6,112 nt of DNA from Gemmatimonadota bacterium (GTDB taxonomy: Bacteria; Gemmatimonadota; Gemmatimonadetes; Gemmatimonadales; Gemmatimonadaceae). The notes beneath the pieces are model-generated. The model saw only the letters and a list, made by a program, of their open reading frames with translations. It had not been told where the DNA came from and searched no databases. How positions within the stretch are numbered: position 1 is the stretch's first letter; the number at the start of each line of letters is the position of its first letter. The stretch lies in the NCBI GenBank assembly GCA_023249395.1, contig JAHFCS010000141.1:1-6112 (forward strand). Direction: 5' to 3'. This document shows positions 5,461 through 6,112 of the stretch, in pieces. A program made the position numbers and the translations under genes.

Positions 5461-6112
5461 ATGAACCGGATTGTTCTTCGCTGGTGCATCTTAGCGATAG
5501 TAGTTACGGGATTGGTGGCATGCTCCGATCACGCGAAGGAGTTCGTTGTAGGACCGAAGTTCATTGTCAGGCCCGATTTCGCCTTGGCGACGACACCACC
5601 TGCGGCGGTGCTCGACACCTCCACGATTGGCAACCTGACGGTCACGAGCAGCGCCTTGTCGGCGCCCGTTTTTGCACAGGACGGCTTGATCGGGCCACCG
5701 GTCTCAGGGTTGCCCGGCCGCACATTCGACGGCGTCATCATACGGGTGGCCTTCTATGGCTGCGATGCGTCCAATTTTGCGGGATTCCCTGCCGGCACGG
5801 TCGCCCTTATCGCACGGGGAGGGTGCCCGTTTTCGCTGAAGGCGGCGAACGCGGCGGCAACAGGCGCCGTCGGCGTCGTGGTGTACCAGCGCCCCGACCT
5901 CGGCGACACCCTGGTCACGATGATTGGTTCTCCGGTTGGGATTCCGGCAGTCTTCATAGGTAACACCGCCGGCCTCGCACTTAAAGCCGCCACGCCGGTG
6001 TGGGCTGTGGTGAGCTGGTCGCCCATCGAGGAGCTGTCGGCCTGGGTGGGTCAGCTCGAGGCTGCCGGGCTGCTTAAGGGTGGCCAGGCCAAGTCGCTGA
6101 GCAAGAAACTGG
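5461..6112 (+). CDS. Lipoprotein with protease-associated (PA) domain (3' truncated by window end)
   Basis: The frame is open from ATG 5461 to the window end (217 codons). Residues 1-21 form a lipoprotein signal peptide: MNRIVLR, a hydrophobic core, and the lipobox LVAC with Cys21 followed by Ser-Asp, suggesting outer-membrane or surface anchoring. A low-complexity linker (about 30-80) leads to a PA domain at about 85-180. Its signs are YGCD (99-102), TVALIARGGCPFSLKAANAAATGAVGVVVY (113-142) and IPAVFIGNTAGLAL (161-174). The RG-x-C-x-F-x-x-K-x-x-x-A-x-x-x-GA-x-G-V pattern is the PA-fold hallmark, and Cys101/Cys122 probably form a disulfide. PA domains are non-catalytic lids or binding modules, usually attached to proteases or found in secreted proteins. 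The visible end (ELSAWVGQLEAAGLLKGGQAKSLSKKL) resembles the short helical C-terminal module (FIMAH-like) of some secreted proteins, so the protein may end soon after; no protease domain is visible. Confidence 0.82.
   Translation, partial: MNRIVLRWCILAIVVTGLVACSDHAKEFVVGPKFIVRPDFALATTPPAAVLDTSTIGNLTVTSSALSAPVFAQDGLIGPPVSGLPGRTFDGVIIRVAFYGCDASNFAGFPAGTVALIARGGCPFSLKAANAAATGAVGVVVYQRPDLGDTLVTMIGSPVGIPAVFIGNTAGLALKAATPVWAVVSWSPIEELSAWVGQLEAAGLLKGGQAKSLSKKL

Noticed and set aside
5484..5963. Plus-strand 159-codon frame inside the lipoprotein region
   Set aside because: The other frame has a ribosome site, a lipoprotein signal peptide and a PA domain; this one is Arg/Gly-rich with no motif.

Overview
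The window reads as a GC-rich bacterial chromosomal segment with compact, overlapping genes. The organism is uncertain. The YfhO-type membrane protein, the DPM1-like glycosyltransferase and a DapF whose N-terminus resembles those of Gemmatimonadota would fit that phylum or a related soil lineage, but this is an impression from protein style and not a proof.

Left part (1-4238, plus strand): four tightly packed genes that look like one operon. They are (i) the 3' end of a flippase-like integral membrane protein of the lysylphosphatidylglycerol-synthase TM family, (ii) an 818-residue YfhO-family multi-spanning membrane protein, (iii) a 240-residue DPM1-like polyprenyl-phosphate sugar synthase starting at TTG, and (iv) diaminopimelate epimerase (dapF). 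Every junction overlaps (4, 8 and probably 40 bases), so translation is likely coupled. The first three genes together resemble a three-component envelope glycosylation pathway: a cytoplasmic synthase loads a sugar on polyprenyl phosphate, a membrane protein flips it, and a GT-C-type membrane enzyme transfers it outside. DapF supplies meso-diaminopimelate for peptidoglycan and lysine.

Middle (4239-4436): a 198-base gap between convergent genes. It is unusually rich in small symmetric elements: a hairpin with an anti-Shine-Dalgarno-like loop, a tandem 9-mer, a 17-base AT-rich near-palindrome containing a minus-strand TATAAT, and a nested inverted repeat just past the stop of the next gene.

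Right part: a minus-strand membrane-anchored TPR-like protein (4437-5108), reminiscent of the YfgM family, lies 75 bases downstream of a minus-strand tRNA-Arg(CCU) (5184-5257). After a 203-base divergent spacer comes a plus-strand lipoprotein with a protease-associated (PA) domain (5461 onward), cut by the window end. No mobile element, CRISPR array or phage gene was seen.
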